54,966 bases of DNA from contig NZ_QMEV01000034.1 of assembly GCF_003284935.1 (NCBI RefSeq), forward strand, positions 1 to 54,966. The letters run 5' to 3'. Under the pieces are notes generated by a model, which was not told the origin of the DNA, ran no database searches, and was given only the letters and a program-made list of their open reading frames with translations. The position numbers and the translations under genes were made by a program. Below are positions 36,393-44,306 of the stretch, in pieces (the first letter of the stretch is position 1; every line of letters begins with the position of its first letter). The DNA is from Mycobacterium colombiense (GTDB lineage: Bacteria > Actinomycetota > Actinomycetes > Mycobacteriales > Mycobacteriaceae).

Positions 36393-37466
36393 ATGTCCGA
36401 AAAGGTTCTGGTTACTGGGGGTTTCGGCCTGGTCGGGTCCCAGACGGTGCGGCGGCTGGTTGCCGACGGCCATCGGGTCGTCGCGACCGACCTCGGCACC
36501 GCCGCCCAGCGCAAGGCCGCGAAGTCGCTGTCGGCCGGCGCCGAGGCGCACTGGGCGGATCTGACCGACCCGGGTCAGGTTGATCGGCTGCTCGCCGCGA
36601 CGTCGCCCACGGCCATCGTTCACCTGGCCGCGGTGATCCCGCCGGTGATCTATCGCCAGCCCGCGTTGGGGCGCCGCGTCAACGTCGACGCGACCGTCGC
36701 ATTGCTGAGCGCGGCGCAATCGCGGTCGCATCCGGTGCGGTTCATTCAGGCGTCGAGCAACGCCGTGTACGGCGCGCGCAACCCCCACCGCCATCGCGAG
36801 CTGTTACGTCCGGACTCCCCGATGAAGCCGGCCGACCTCTACGGTGCCCACAAGGCCGAAGCCGAACGGCACATCCGATCCGCGGATCTCGAGTGGGTCA
36901 TCTTGCGCCTGGCCGGGGTGATGAGCGTGGAGCCGGACGCGATGCCGTTCAGCGTCGACGCGTTGTACTTCGAAAGCGCCCTGCCGACCGATGGTCGCAT
37001 CCACACCGTCGACGTGCGCGACGTCGCGCGCGCGTTCGCGGCGGCGGTGACCGCCGACGTCGCCGGTGAGACGCTGCTGATCGCCGGTGACGAGTCGCAT
37101 CGGCTTCGCCAGGGGGAGGTCGGCAAGGCGCTGGCGGCCGCGCGGGGTCTGGTCGACGTCTTGCCCGGGGGCCGCCCGGGCGATCCGGACAGCGACGACG
37201 ACTGGTTTGTCACGGACTGGATGGATACCGATCGCTCCCAACAGGTTCTGCAATTCCAGCACCACTCGTGGCCGGACATGCTCACCGAGATGCGAGCCAC
37301 CGCGGGGTGGCGGCGCTACCCGATGCGGGTGATTTCGCCGCTGGCGCGGCGATTCCTGAAAAGTCGTGCGGCCTACCGCAATACGCCGGGACGCTACGCC
37401 GACCCGTGGGGCGCGATACGCGCCAAGTTGGGCGAGCCGCGCCCGGATGCCCCGTCGGTTGAGTAG
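36393..37466 (+). CDS. NAD-dependent epimerase/dehydratase (extended SDR)
   Basis: A 357-residue extended SDR with an ATG start. The cofactor motif is VTGGFGLVGSQTVRRL and the catalytic Tyr-Lys pair is in DLYGAHKAEAE. HLAAVIPPVIY and RFIQASSNAVYG are typical. The C-terminal AYRNTPGRYADPWG is unassigned. The enzyme should alter a nucleotide sugar, sterol or other alcohol. It is divergent from the lipid acyltransferase pair across two palindromes, which suggests joint control; it converges on the YbjN-like gene at 12 nt. Confidence 0.87.
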   Translation: MSEKVLVTGGFGLVGSQTVRRLVADGHRVVATDLGTAAQRKAAKSLSAGAEAHWADLTDPGQVDRLLAATSPTAIVHLAAVIPPVIYRQPALGRRVNVDATVALLSAAQSRSHPVRFIQASSNAVYGARNPHRHRELLRPDSPMKPADLYGAHKAEAERHIRSADLEWVILRLAGVMSVEPDAMPFSVDALYFESALPTDGRIHTVDVRDVARAFAAAVTADVAGETLLIAGDESHRLRQGEVGKALAAARGLVDVLPGGRPGDPDSDDDWFVTDWMDTDRSQQVLQFQHHSWPDMLTEMRATAGWRRYPMRVISPLARRFLKSRAAYRNTPGRYADPWGAIRAKLGEPRPDAPSVE

Positions 37467-37478
37467 CTCGCCCGGCCT

Positions 37479-37946
37479 TCAGCCGGCGTCGCGCAACCAC
37501 GACCGTTCGATGGACGGCAACTCGGCGGTGGGGCTCAGCTCCTCGAAGAGCTCGGTGGCGTCCGCGATGGTCCGGTCGACGAACGACGCGAAATCGTTGA
37601 ACGAGACGTCGTTTCGGACCCATTGCGACTTGCGGGCCACCACGCCGATGCGCTGCGGATCCGACGAGCCGTGCACGATCGCGGTGACGTGACGGTTAAG
37701 ACGGTTCCACCTGTCGGCGAAGTACGTCAGCCAGGGGCGGTCGGCCGCCGGGAAGTAGCACCCGGGGCTGACGCGGATGATCAGCACGTCGTCATGCGCC
37801 GGCGAAACCTCGAAGTGGATGTGCAGGCGCCGCGGAGCGCTGGTGACGAAGAAGTATTCGCCGTCGTGGTGGCCGCGAAAATAGCGTCGACCGCGGGTGC
37901 GCAGGTAACGCTCGACCAGGTTCGCGCACAGCTGCTCATTCGTCAT
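37479..37946 (-). CDS. YbjN-like protein
   Basis: A 155-residue protein. The ATG at 37946 is chosen as the natural start; the open frame extends 31 codons upstream but that part runs toward the GntR gene stop and has no family character. RRYFRGHHDGEYFFVTSAP, VLIIRVSPGCYFPAADRPWLTYFADRWNRLNRHVTAIV and FASFVDRTIADATELFEEL follow the two-sheet, one-helix order of YbjN (type III chaperone-like) proteins. No signal peptide. It may correspond to Rv0789c; I am not sure. Confidence 0.65.
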   Translation of the reverse strand: MTNEQLCANLVERYLRTRGRRYFRGHHDGEYFFVTSAPRRLHIHFEVSPAHDDVLIIRVSPGCYFPAADRPWLTYFADRWNRLNRHVTAIVHGSSDPQRIGVVARKSQWVRNDVSFNDFASFVDRTIADATELFEELSPTAELPSIERSWLRDAG

Positions 37947-38035
37947 GAATAAATGTTGCGGCCGATGGCTTTGCAGAGGCTGGGAGCCAGGCGATGCGGT
38001 AGGAAAGAATTCGTTGAGAATTCGCTGAGTGGCCG

Positions 38036-38857
38036 TCACGCCCGCCGTTCCAAGATGCCGGCGCCGGGGCCGGGCACCGTGCGCGGCAACGTGACCGAGA
38101 ACCGGTATCGCTCGGGGCGGTAGTGGAATTCGACCACCTCGAGGGGCTTGTCGTCATGGCCGTAGCTGGTGCGTTCGAGGACCAGCACGGGAGAACCGAG
38201 CGGCAGGTTCAGGGCGCCGGCCACCTCCAGCGATGCGCCGGCCGCATGAATCTCATAGTTGGCCCGCGCGATGGGGACCTCGAGTCGGCGCTCCCACATG
38301 GTGTAGGTGCTTTCCATGGCCTGCGCGGTCTGCTCCTCGATCGCGCTCTTCAGCAGCGGTTGCACGGCCTCGCCCAATCCGGTTGGCAGGTAAGCGATCA
38401 TCAGGGCCAGCGGCTGCTCACCGTCGCGGAAGCGCCGGTGGACACAGAGGACTTTGGACAGGCCGAGTATTTCGGCGATTCGCTGCGGCGCATCTTCGAC
38501 GCGGTGCGACAACACGTCGACGTTCGGCGTGATGCCGGAGCCGGCCAATACCTCGGTAATGGTGCGCACCCCGGGGCCAAGTTCTTGTTTGACCGGGTTG
38601 GCGACGAAGGTGCCCAGGCCCTGCTTTCGTACCAGCCATCCCTGACGTTCGAGCAGCCCGACCGCCGCGCGCACGGTCACCCGGCTCACCCGGGTGCGAT
38701 CGATGAGCTCTCGCTCGGTGGGCAATCGCGCGCCGCGGGGCAGGCGCTGTTTGACGATCGCGGCCTTGAGGGCCTCGGCGAGTTGGGTGCTGGCCGGGAC
38801 GCTGCCGCGGGATATCCGGAGGTCGGCGACGTCGAGATCCAGCTCATCGGGGGCCAC
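38036..38857 (-). CDS. GntR/HutC-family transcriptional regulator with UTRA domain (Rv0792c-like)
   Basis: A 273-residue regulator with a GTG start. An N-terminal winged helix (LPTERELIDRTRVSRVTVRAAVGLLERQGWLVRKQGLGTFV, about residues 44-86) is followed by a UTRA ligand-binding domain with LVLERTSYGHDDKPLEVVEFHYRPERY. No ribosome site precedes the GTG; TTTAAT on the minus strand (38865-38870) lies 7 nt upstream, which points to a leaderless mRNA. An AAACGTTT palindrome (38869-38876) overlaps that box and is a candidate self-control site. The ligand is probably a sugar-like or small polar compound. Confidence 0.9.
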   Translation of the reverse strand: MAPDELDLDVADLRISRGSVPASTQLAEALKAAIVKQRLPRGARLPTERELIDRTRVSRVTVRAAVGLLERQGWLVRKQGLGTFVANPVKQELGPGVRTITEVLAGSGITPNVDVLSHRVEDAPQRIAEILGLSKVLCVHRRFRDGEQPLALMIAYLPTGLGEAVQPLLKSAIEEQTAQAMESTYTMWERRLEVPIARANYEIHAAGASLEVAGALNLPLGSPVLVLERTSYGHDDKPLEVVEFHYRPERYRFSVTLPRTVPGPGAGILERRA

Positions 38858-38864
38858 GAGATGT

Positions 38865-38876
38865 ATTAAAACGTTT
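38865..38876 (-). promoter_or_regulatory. GntR promoter with overlapping AAACGTTT palindrome
   Basis: TTTAAT (-10-like, five of six bases of TATAAT) overlaps the 8-bp palindrome AAACGTTT at 38869-38876. The overlap would allow the regulator to block its own promoter. Confidence 0.45.
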
Positions 38877-38926
38877 CATTGGCCGGCCGTAAAGCGAGCT
38901 CGCCGGTGTCCGTGCCCTCGTCGTCT

Positions 38927-38941
38927 ATCCGCTCAGCGGAT
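38927..38941. promoter_or_regulatory. Perfect palindrome ATCCGCT-C-AGCGGAT
   Basis: Seven-bp perfect arms with a one-base centre in the gap between the GntR gene and the divergent VOC gene, 82-96 nt upstream of the latter. No T-run follows, so an operator is more likely than a terminator. GntR binding is inferred. Confidence 0.5.
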
Positions 38942-39022
38942 TACCCTGACACCGAACGGGTTTCGCGCGTCGGTAGCCGGCGAAGGGCGGGGACGGCTGC
39001 GCACAGGCCAGGAGGATGAGAC

Positions 39023-39421
39023 GTGTCGATCACAGTGGAACGGTTCGACCACATTGTCGTGAATTGCCGCGACGTCGACGCCACCGCCGCGTGGTATGAG
39101 CGGGTGTTGGGCATGCGGCGCGAGACGTTCGGGCCGTCGCGCAGGACGGCGCTGCGCTTCGGGGACCAGAAGATCAATCTGCGACCGGTCGGGGCGTCGG
39201 CCGACGACCCCGATTGGTTCACCGGGTCCGTCGAGGCGGCCGGTTCCGAAGACCTGTGCTTTATCACCCGGGCCAGCCCGGGTGACGTCCGCGCCCATCT
39301 CGCCGCGTGTGGCGTGGCGGTGATCGCCGGGCCGGTGACCAAAGTGGGAGCCCTGGGCGAGATGACCTCGCACTACTGCCGTGACGTCGACGGGAACCTG
39401 ATCGAGATCGCCGTTTACTGA
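39023..39421 (+). CDS. VOC-family (glyoxalase/dioxygenase-like) protein
   Basis: A 132-residue protein with a GTG start after GGAGGATGAG. Two beta-alpha-beta-beta-beta units of the vicinal-oxygen-chelate fold are visible; metal ligands are likely His10 in RFDHIVVNC and Glu near the end in GNLIEIAVY, with a second His in TSHYCRDVDG. The pattern resembles glyoxalase-domain GLOD5/virulence-protein types. It is divergent from GntR and overlaps the cupin gene tail to tail by 7 nt. Substrate unknown. Confidence 0.87.
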   Translation: MSITVERFDHIVVNCRDVDATAAWYERVLGMRRETFGPSRRTALRFGDQKINLRPVGASADDPDWFTGSVEAAGSEDLCFITRASPGDVRAHLAACGVAVIAGPVTKVGALGEMTSHYCRDVDGNLIEIAVY

Positions 39422-39882
39422 GGATCGGCCAGCGGATACAGCGCGGGAAGGTTGATCACGACGGCTTCCTGGGTGCTGCGCGCGATCACCACCTCGGCGG
39501 TGGTGTCGGGGTCGGGGTTTTCCTCCCGGTGGGGCAGAAACGGCGGGATGAAGACGTAGTCGCCGGGTGCGGTGGCGATGCGGACCTCGCCGGTGCCGTC
39601 GTGAAACACGAACTCCGGGTTGCCGCTTCGCACATAGATGGCGGTTTCCGAATCACCGTGATGGTGGTTGTCCGAAGCCGATCGCGGCGATGCGTGCGTC
39701 TCGCCCATCCAGAGTTTCTCGGCGCCGACTGACCGGCCGGACAGGGCCGCGAAGCGCCGCAGCCCCTCGGACTGTGCGGTGTCGGAGCTGATCTCGGACG
39801 CCTTGATGTGGCGCACCCGGTTGCGTGGGACCGGTGTCGCCGTGTCGTCGAAGTCTGGGTGGAATCCGTCTGTGGTGGCCAT
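39415..39882 (-). CDS. Cupin-domain protein
   Basis: A 155-residue single-domain cupin with an ATG start. Metal-site motif 1 is DNHHHGDSETAIYVRSG and motif 2 is PGDYVFIPPFLPHREENPD, so a mononuclear metal site is likely. No signal peptide. It is the last gene of a compact run that starts with the quinone oxidoreductase at 43497; 7 nt separate it from the HAD gene. Possible roles include a dioxygenase, isomerase or sensor; none can be fixed from sequence. Confidence 0.85.
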   Translation of the reverse strand: MATTDGFHPDFDDTATPVPRNRVRHIKASEISSDTAQSEGLRRFAALSGRSVGAEKLWMGETHASPRSASDNHHHGDSETAIYVRSGNPEFVFHDGTGEVRIATAPGDYVFIPPFLPHREENPDPDTTAEVVIARSTQEAVVINLPALYPLADPQ

Positions 39883-39889
39883 CGGTCAA

Positions 39890-40573
39890 TTATCGTCCGG
39901 ACGTGAGCCGCTCGGCGAGCTCGCGTATGTCGCCGACGACGATGTTCGGCTGCGGCACGCCGTCCACCGGCAGCGGTGCGTTGCCGCGCCGCGTGATCAG
40001 AGCCCCACCGAAGCCGACACTCTGCGCACCGATGGTGTCCCAGACGTGGGCGGCCACCATCATGCAGTCGGCCGGGGCCACGCCGATCGTGTCGCACGCG
40101 TACCGGTACACGGCGGGTGAGGGCTTGAACACGCTGCGCGCATCGACGCTCAGCTGGCGTTCGAAATAGCCCGCCAGCCCGGAACTTTGCAGTGCCGTCG
40201 GGCCATCCGGATTGGGTGGCGAATTGGTCAGCGTGACTAGACGAAAACCGTTGTCGCGCAGCGCGGCGAGCCCCTCGGCGGCATCGGGATGCGCCGGCAT
40301 GCTCAGCAGTGCGGTCTTCAGGCGATCCACGTCGTCGTCGGTGACGTCCACTCGATGGATGTCGCCCAGCATCCGCAGCGCCCCCTGGGCGAGCACCGGA
40401 AACGTCACGTAGTTGTCGGCCAGCGTGAGGGCCATCGAGTACATGATCAACTGCGCGAACCAGTCGCGCAGCACGCCTTCATCGCCGAACAGCTCACCGA
40501 AAAGCGGTGCGATCGACTCGATATCGAGCAGCGTCTCGTTGACGTCGAAGATCAGGACGGACGGTTTCGGCAT
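39890..40573 (-). CDS. Haloacid dehalogenase, type II (HAD superfamily)
   Basis: A 227-residue HAD hydrolase with an ATG start. The nucleophile is Asp10 in LIFDVNETLLD, the motif 2 Thr/Ser is in LVTLTNSPPNP, motif 3 Lys is in FKPSPAVYRYA, and GFGGALITRRGN closes the C-terminal part. The NETLLD and TNSP forms point to the L-2-haloacid dehalogenase branch. The start lies 1 nt from the stop of the TMEM175 gene upstream. The true substrate may be a phosphate ester or a 2-haloacid. Confidence 0.9.
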   Translation of the reverse strand: MPKPSVLIFDVNETLLDIESIAPLFGELFGDEGVLRDWFAQLIMYSMALTLADNYVTFPVLAQGALRMLGDIHRVDVTDDDVDRLKTALLSMPAHPDAAEGLAALRDNGFRLVTLTNSPPNPDGPTALQSSGLAGYFERQLSVDARSVFKPSPAVYRYACDTIGVAPADCMMVAAHVWDTIGAQSVGFGGALITRRGNAPLPVDGVPQPNIVVGDIRELAERLTSGR

Positions 40574-40574
40574 G

Positions 40575-41168
40575 CTAGGACTCGGCTTTCCTGGGGGAGG
40601 GAACGTCAGGCCGCAGATAGCCCGCCAGACATAGACAGATCAGCACCATTCCGGCTATCGGCCACCGCAGCGCGAGGGCGGCCGCCGCGGCGAAGACGCC
40701 GATGGTGAGAAACGATCTCATCCGCAACAGTCGGCGCATCCGCTCGGTGAGGTCTTCGTGCGCGGGCCGATCGACCACTTCTTGACACAGCGCCAGATAG
40801 GTGACGTTAACCAGCACGAACACCGACGCGTACAGCGTCACGGGAGCGGCGGCCAACCGGCTGTCGGCGATCCACTCCGTCGTGATCGGAATCAACGACA
40901 CCGAGAACAGATGCGCAAAGTTCGACCACACCAGTCGCGGTGTCGCAACCTCGGCGTAGCCGAACAAGTGATGATGGTTCACCCACACGATCGCGATGAA
41001 CACATAACTGACCACGTAACTCAGGCCGGTGGGCCACTCCGGCAGCAAGGCGCTGAACGTGTAGGCCTTCGGCGGTTTGAGCTCCAGGACCAGGATCGTG
41101 ATGAGTACGGCGAACACGCCATCGGAGAATGCTCCCACCCGATCGGGACTGGTTTTCCGCGTGGTCAC
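40575..41168 (-). CDS. TMEM175-family (DUF1211) potassium channel-like protein
   Basis: A 197-residue membrane protein with a GTG start. The hallmark RVGAFSDGVFAVLITILVLEL in the first helix carries the conserved Phe-Ser-Asp of bacterial TMEM175 channels. About six membrane helices follow, for example GLSYVVSYVFIAIVWVNHH and LTIGVFAAAAALAL. Family members form tetrameric K+ channels without the usual filter. A channel inside an operon of small enzymes is unusual; VOC and HAD genes flank it at 9 and 1 nt. Confidence 0.88.
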   Translation of the reverse strand: MTTRKTSPDRVGAFSDGVFAVLITILVLELKPPKAYTFSALLPEWPTGLSYVVSYVFIAIVWVNHHHLFGYAEVATPRLVWSNFAHLFSVSLIPITTEWIADSRLAAAPVTLYASVFVLVNVTYLALCQEVVDRPAHEDLTERMRRLLRMRSFLTIGVFAAAAALALRWPIAGMVLICLCLAGYLRPDVPSPRKAES

Positions 41169-41177
41169 TGCGCCTCC

Positions 41178-41606
41178 TCAGGCGTGGTGGTTTCGTTCCT
41201 GCAGCACCCAGGTATTTCCGTCGGGATCACGAAAGTCCGCGAAACTGGCGTAATCCGCTCGATCCGGATCGATGCCCGGAACAAAAGCGCCGCGCCACCC
41301 GCCCTCGGTGTCCTGGTGGCGGATCTGGCTGACATTGACTCCGCGGCCGGTCAATTCGGCGCGGCATTCCTCGATATCGCTCACCACCAGGTACAGGTTT
41401 CGCATCGATCCGGGTGCCGCATCGGTCAGGCCCACTCCGAATTGAATTGAGGTGCCGGAGCCCTCGGGTGTCAGCTGGATGACTCGAAACCCGGGCGCGG
41501 GCGCGTAATCGACGTCGAGGGCGAAGCCGATGTGGTCGCGATAGAACCGCAGCGATCGATCGGGGTCGACGACCGGCAGGATGACGACTTCGAGGGACGC
41601 CCTCAT
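41178..41606 (-). CDS. VOC-family protein
   Basis: A 142-residue glyoxalase/bleomycin-resistance-fold protein with an ATG start overlapping the DUF427 stop by four bases. SLEVVILPVVDPDRSLRFYRDHIGF and FADFRDPDGNTWVLQER are the paired fold halves. The first metal-ligand position (usually His) appears as Glu/Val here, so a metal-free binding or altered role is possible. It resembles uncharacterised VOC proteins common in actinobacteria. Confidence 0.87.
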   Translation of the reverse strand: MRASLEVVILPVVDPDRSLRFYRDHIGFALDVDYAPAPGFRVIQLTPEGSGTSIQFGVGLTDAAPGSMRNLYLVVSDIEECRAELTGRGVNVSQIRHQDTEGGWRGAFVPGIDPDRADYASFADFRDPDGNTWVLQERNHHA

Positions 41607-42487
41607 GACGCACTCCCGGTCGCCGCGTTCTTCCCCAAGATCTCATCCGTGTCGAGCCCGCGGTCCACCCCGTGCGGGATCACGGTTTGCCCGGGTTCGA
41701 GCTGGAGTTGCTTGCCGTCGAGGTAGACGTCGATTTTGTCCGGTTCGAAGGAAACCAGGTTGCGGACCCGCACCACCTCGGTCCAAGCATCGACGTAGGA
41801 CCACGCCGCGCGCTGGCGCTCGCCGATGTCGTAGTAGGAGCAGATCCCCTTGTAGGGGCAAAACGTCTGGATATCAACGAGTTTGAGTGCGGACTCATCG
41901 GTGTCTTCGCGCGGCACGTACCATCTCGGCGCAAACCCCGATTCGTACAGCGCCAGCGGGCGGTGGCTGTCCGCGATCACCCGGTCGCCGTCGCGCACGA
42001 CGAGATGGCGTGCCGTCGAACGGATGTCGATGCGATGGTACGCGTCCGCGGCATGCCCGACGATCCGTTCCTCTTCTTCGTAGAAGGCATCCATCGCACG
42101 CCAGGCAAACGCCACCCGGCCGTCGAGGATTCTCGCGTGCGACCCGAGTGCGACGTGTTGCCAGGCGGCGTGATTGACCTCTCGGTCGGCGACTTTGACG
42201 CTGAACCACTGTGTCTCGCCGAGGTCGCGGTGTTGGGTGATCCGATCCTCGGCGACCAGAATTCCGGCCTCGATCTCGTCGCGCGAAAAGTAGGCGACGG
42301 GGTAGCGGCCCGGCTCATGCAACAGGACCACGTCTTCGCTGTCGACTATCCACGTGTCCGCGAACCGGACTTTCATCCGTCGCCGTAGCGGCTCGGCGAA
42401 GAGCAGCCGTTCGGGCAGCGGCTGCTCTGTCAGGAAATGTCCCACCGATCCGGTCGCAAGCGGACCCTGCTGCCATGCCAGCCCCAT
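41603..42487 (-). CDS. Tandem DUF427-domain protein
   Basis: A 294-residue protein with an ATG start. Two copies of DUF427 are visible. The first, about residues 38-125, includes VRFADTWIVDSEDVVLLHEPGRYPVAYF. The second, about residues 160-275, has ADSHRPLALYESGFAPRWYVPREDTD and the diagnostic FCPYKGICSYYDIGERQRAAWSYVDAW. DUF427 has no known reaction. It overlaps the VOC gene and lies 35 nt after the quinone oxidoreductase stop. The two repeats have diverged strongly, so the duplication is old. Confidence 0.9.
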   Translation of the reverse strand: MGLAWQQGPLATGSVGHFLTEQPLPERLLFAEPLRRRMKVRFADTWIVDSEDVVLLHEPGRYPVAYFSRDEIEAGILVAEDRITQHRDLGETQWFSVKVADREVNHAAWQHVALGSHARILDGRVAFAWRAMDAFYEEEERIVGHAADAYHRIDIRSTARHLVVRDGDRVIADSHRPLALYESGFAPRWYVPREDTDESALKLVDIQTFCPYKGICSYYDIGERQRAAWSYVDAWTEVVRVRNLVSFEPDKIDVYLDGKQLQLEPGQTVIPHGVDRGLDTDEILGKNAATGSAS

Positions 42488-42522
42488 CGTCGTGTCCCTT
42501 CATCGTGAAACCCGCGGTCGCG

Positions 42523-43497
42523 TCACTGCATGACGACGACCATCTTTCCGTCGGCTTCGCCCGCCTCCATCACCCGGTGCGCTTCGCGGATCTGGTCGAA
42601 AGAAAAGATGCGCGAAGGCTCTGCGTCCAGATCGCCGTCGGCGACCTGGCGGGCGATGTCTTGCAGCGGTACGTCCGAGAGCGGGAAGCCGGGAGTCCCA
42701 AAGACGAAGCTGCCGAAGAAGTTCCAATTCACGCCGCTGGCCATGCGCAGCAGCGGGTTGAAGTCGCCGATCGGATCGAGTCCCCCCAGCCATCCGGCCA
42801 GGCATGCCGTGCCGCCGCGACGCAGCATGTCGAGGGAGTCGAGGATGGTGCTGTTGCCCACGAGATCCAGCACCGCGTCAATCCGTTTGCTTTCGGCGAT
42901 GTGAGCGGCGAGGTCGCGCCGCTCCACTTCCACGCGCGAAGCGCCCAGCTCCTGCAGCATCGGGATGCGGTGGCTGCTTCGCGCGGTGGCGATGACCCGC
43001 GCGCCGGCGGCCACGGCCATCTTGAGTGCGGCCTGGCCGAAGGATGAGGTCGCACCGCGCAACACCAGGGTCTGCCCGGATTTCAGGTTGAGGTTGCGGA
43101 ACAGGCATGTCCAGGCGACGGCGTAGGTCTCGGGCAGCGCGGCCAATTGCGACCAGGGCAGCTCGGACTCGATGAGGGCGACGTTCGCCGCGCGCACGCG
43201 TGTGTATTCGGCATAGCTGCCGTTGATGCTCCGTCCGAGGCCGCCCATGAGCGCGGCCACCTTGGCGCCGACGGGGAACTCGCCTGAAGGACAGGAGTCC
43301 ACGATGCCGACACATTCGATGCCACTGACCTCCGCGGCCTCGGCCCATTCCCCCCGACGCATGTGGAGTTCGGCGTGATTGATGCCGAAACCCTTTACCG
43401 CGATCACGACCTCGCCGTCCTTGGGGAGCGGCTTGGGGATGTCGGTGTAGACCAGGCTGTCCAGACCGCCGAACTTTTCCAGGATGATCGCGCGCAT
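42523..43497 (-). CDS. Zinc-free quinone oxidoreductase-like (MDR family) NADPH oxidoreductase
   Basis: A 324-residue medium-chain oxidoreductase. The ATG at 43497 is chosen because the protein then starts MRAIILEKFGGLDSLVY, typical of the family; upstream in-frame codons have no family resemblance. NADPH-binding is at GATSSFGQAALKMAVAAGARVIATAR. The zinc ligands of alcohol dehydrogenases are absent, as usual in quinone reductases. It probably reduces a quinone or enone. It heads the six-gene run and follows a 140-nt regulatory gap behind a TetR gene. Confidence 0.9.
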   Translation of the reverse strand: MRAIILEKFGGLDSLVYTDIPKPLPKDGEVVIAVKGFGINHAELHMRRGEWAEAAEVSGIECVGIVDSCPSGEFPVGAKVAALMGGLGRSINGSYAEYTRVRAANVALIESELPWSQLAALPETYAVAWTCLFRNLNLKSGQTLVLRGATSSFGQAALKMAVAAGARVIATARSSHRIPMLQELGASRVEVERRDLAAHIAESKRIDAVLDLVGNSTILDSLDMLRRGGTACLAGWLGGLDPIGDFNPLLRMASGVNWNFFGSFVFGTPGFPLSDVPLQDIARQVADGDLDAEPSRIFSFDQIREAHRVMEAGEADGKMVVVMQ

Positions 43498-43590
43498 TGT
43501 TTCCCCGCCGGGTTGCTCGCGCACTACCGCCGGTGCGGTGGGCAGCCGGGGCGAATCGGTGGCAGCCACTTACCGCCCCTCCCGCAGTTG

Positions 43591-43601
43591 GAGCAATGCT
43601 C
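43591..43601. promoter_or_regulatory. Palindrome GAGCA-A-TGCTC before the quinone oxidoreductase
   Basis: Perfect 5-bp arms with a one-base centre. Next to it lies TCGGT-CGAC-ACCGA (5-bp arms, 43605-43618). Both are in the 140-nt gap between TetR (43638-44282) and the quinone oxidoreductase, where a TetR site is expected. Confidence 0.4.
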
Positions 43602-43637
43602 GGTCGGTCGACACCGAATGGGCCAACTGACCCAATA

Positions 43638-44282
43638 TTATGTGCGTACCCGCTCACTATGTCCAGGGGCGGCGAAGGAGCGCACATAGCCGACGGCGGC
43701 ATTGACGGCGGCCCGCAGCGGCTGCGGATCGCCGGTGACGTGGGTGAGCATCGCGCCGCCCTGGTGGGCGGCGACCAAGGAGACGGCCAGATGCCGCGCA
43801 TCGGCCTCCGGGCGCAGGTCGCCGCGCTCCCGCATCGACTCCAGGCCGGTCCGGAACAGGTCGATCCATTGGTCGTATCCGGCCGCCAGGTCGTCGTGTA
43901 TTTCGCGGTCGGCCTCGATCAGCTCACCGGCCAAAGACCCGTAGACGCAACCGCCGACGCGGTACACGGCGTCGATGTCGGCCACGCAGGCATCGGCCCA
44001 CGCCTGCAGGGCATCCAGGCTGTCGAGACCGGCAAACTCCGGCCGGGTGTGGAAGGCCCGAACGTCATTGCGGCGCACATCGACGACGTGGCGGGTGAGG
44101 TCGCGCTTGTCGCCGAAGTAGTGGGAGATCTGGGACCCGCCCACCGCGGCGGCCCGCCGTACCTGGTCGATGCTGGTGTTGGCGACGCCCCGCTCGAACA
44201 TCAGCCGGGCGGCGGCCTCGGTGATGCGTGCGCGCGTCGCCAGCCCCTTGCGGGTGAAGCGCGATGGGTTGCGTTCGGTCAC
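43638..44282 (-). CDS. TetR-family regulator, tandem copy A
   Basis: A 214-residue TetR regulator with a GTG start. The helix-turn-helix reads TSIDQVRRAAAVGGSQISHYFGDKRDLTRHV. It shares the pattern of the neighbouring copy B (VRRAA-V-GSQ--HYF-DK, LAAGY-QWIDL, AHQGG--LT), so the two arose by duplication. It lies upstream of the quinone oxidoreductase operon and 24 nt after copy B. It probably controls one or both, with a drug-like or aromatic ligand. Confidence 0.9.
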   Translation of the reverse strand: MTERNPSRFTRKGLATRARITEAAARLMFERGVANTSIDQVRRAAAVGGSQISHYFGDKRDLTRHVVDVRRNDVRAFHTRPEFAGLDSLDALQAWADACVADIDAVYRVGGCVYGSLAGELIEADREIHDDLAAGYDQWIDLFRTGLESMRERGDLRPEADARHLAVSLVAAHQGGAMLTHVTGDPQPLRAAVNAAVGYVRSFAAPGHSERVRT

Positions 44283-44306
44283 TTCACCGCCCCCGCTGCC
44301 AATCGG

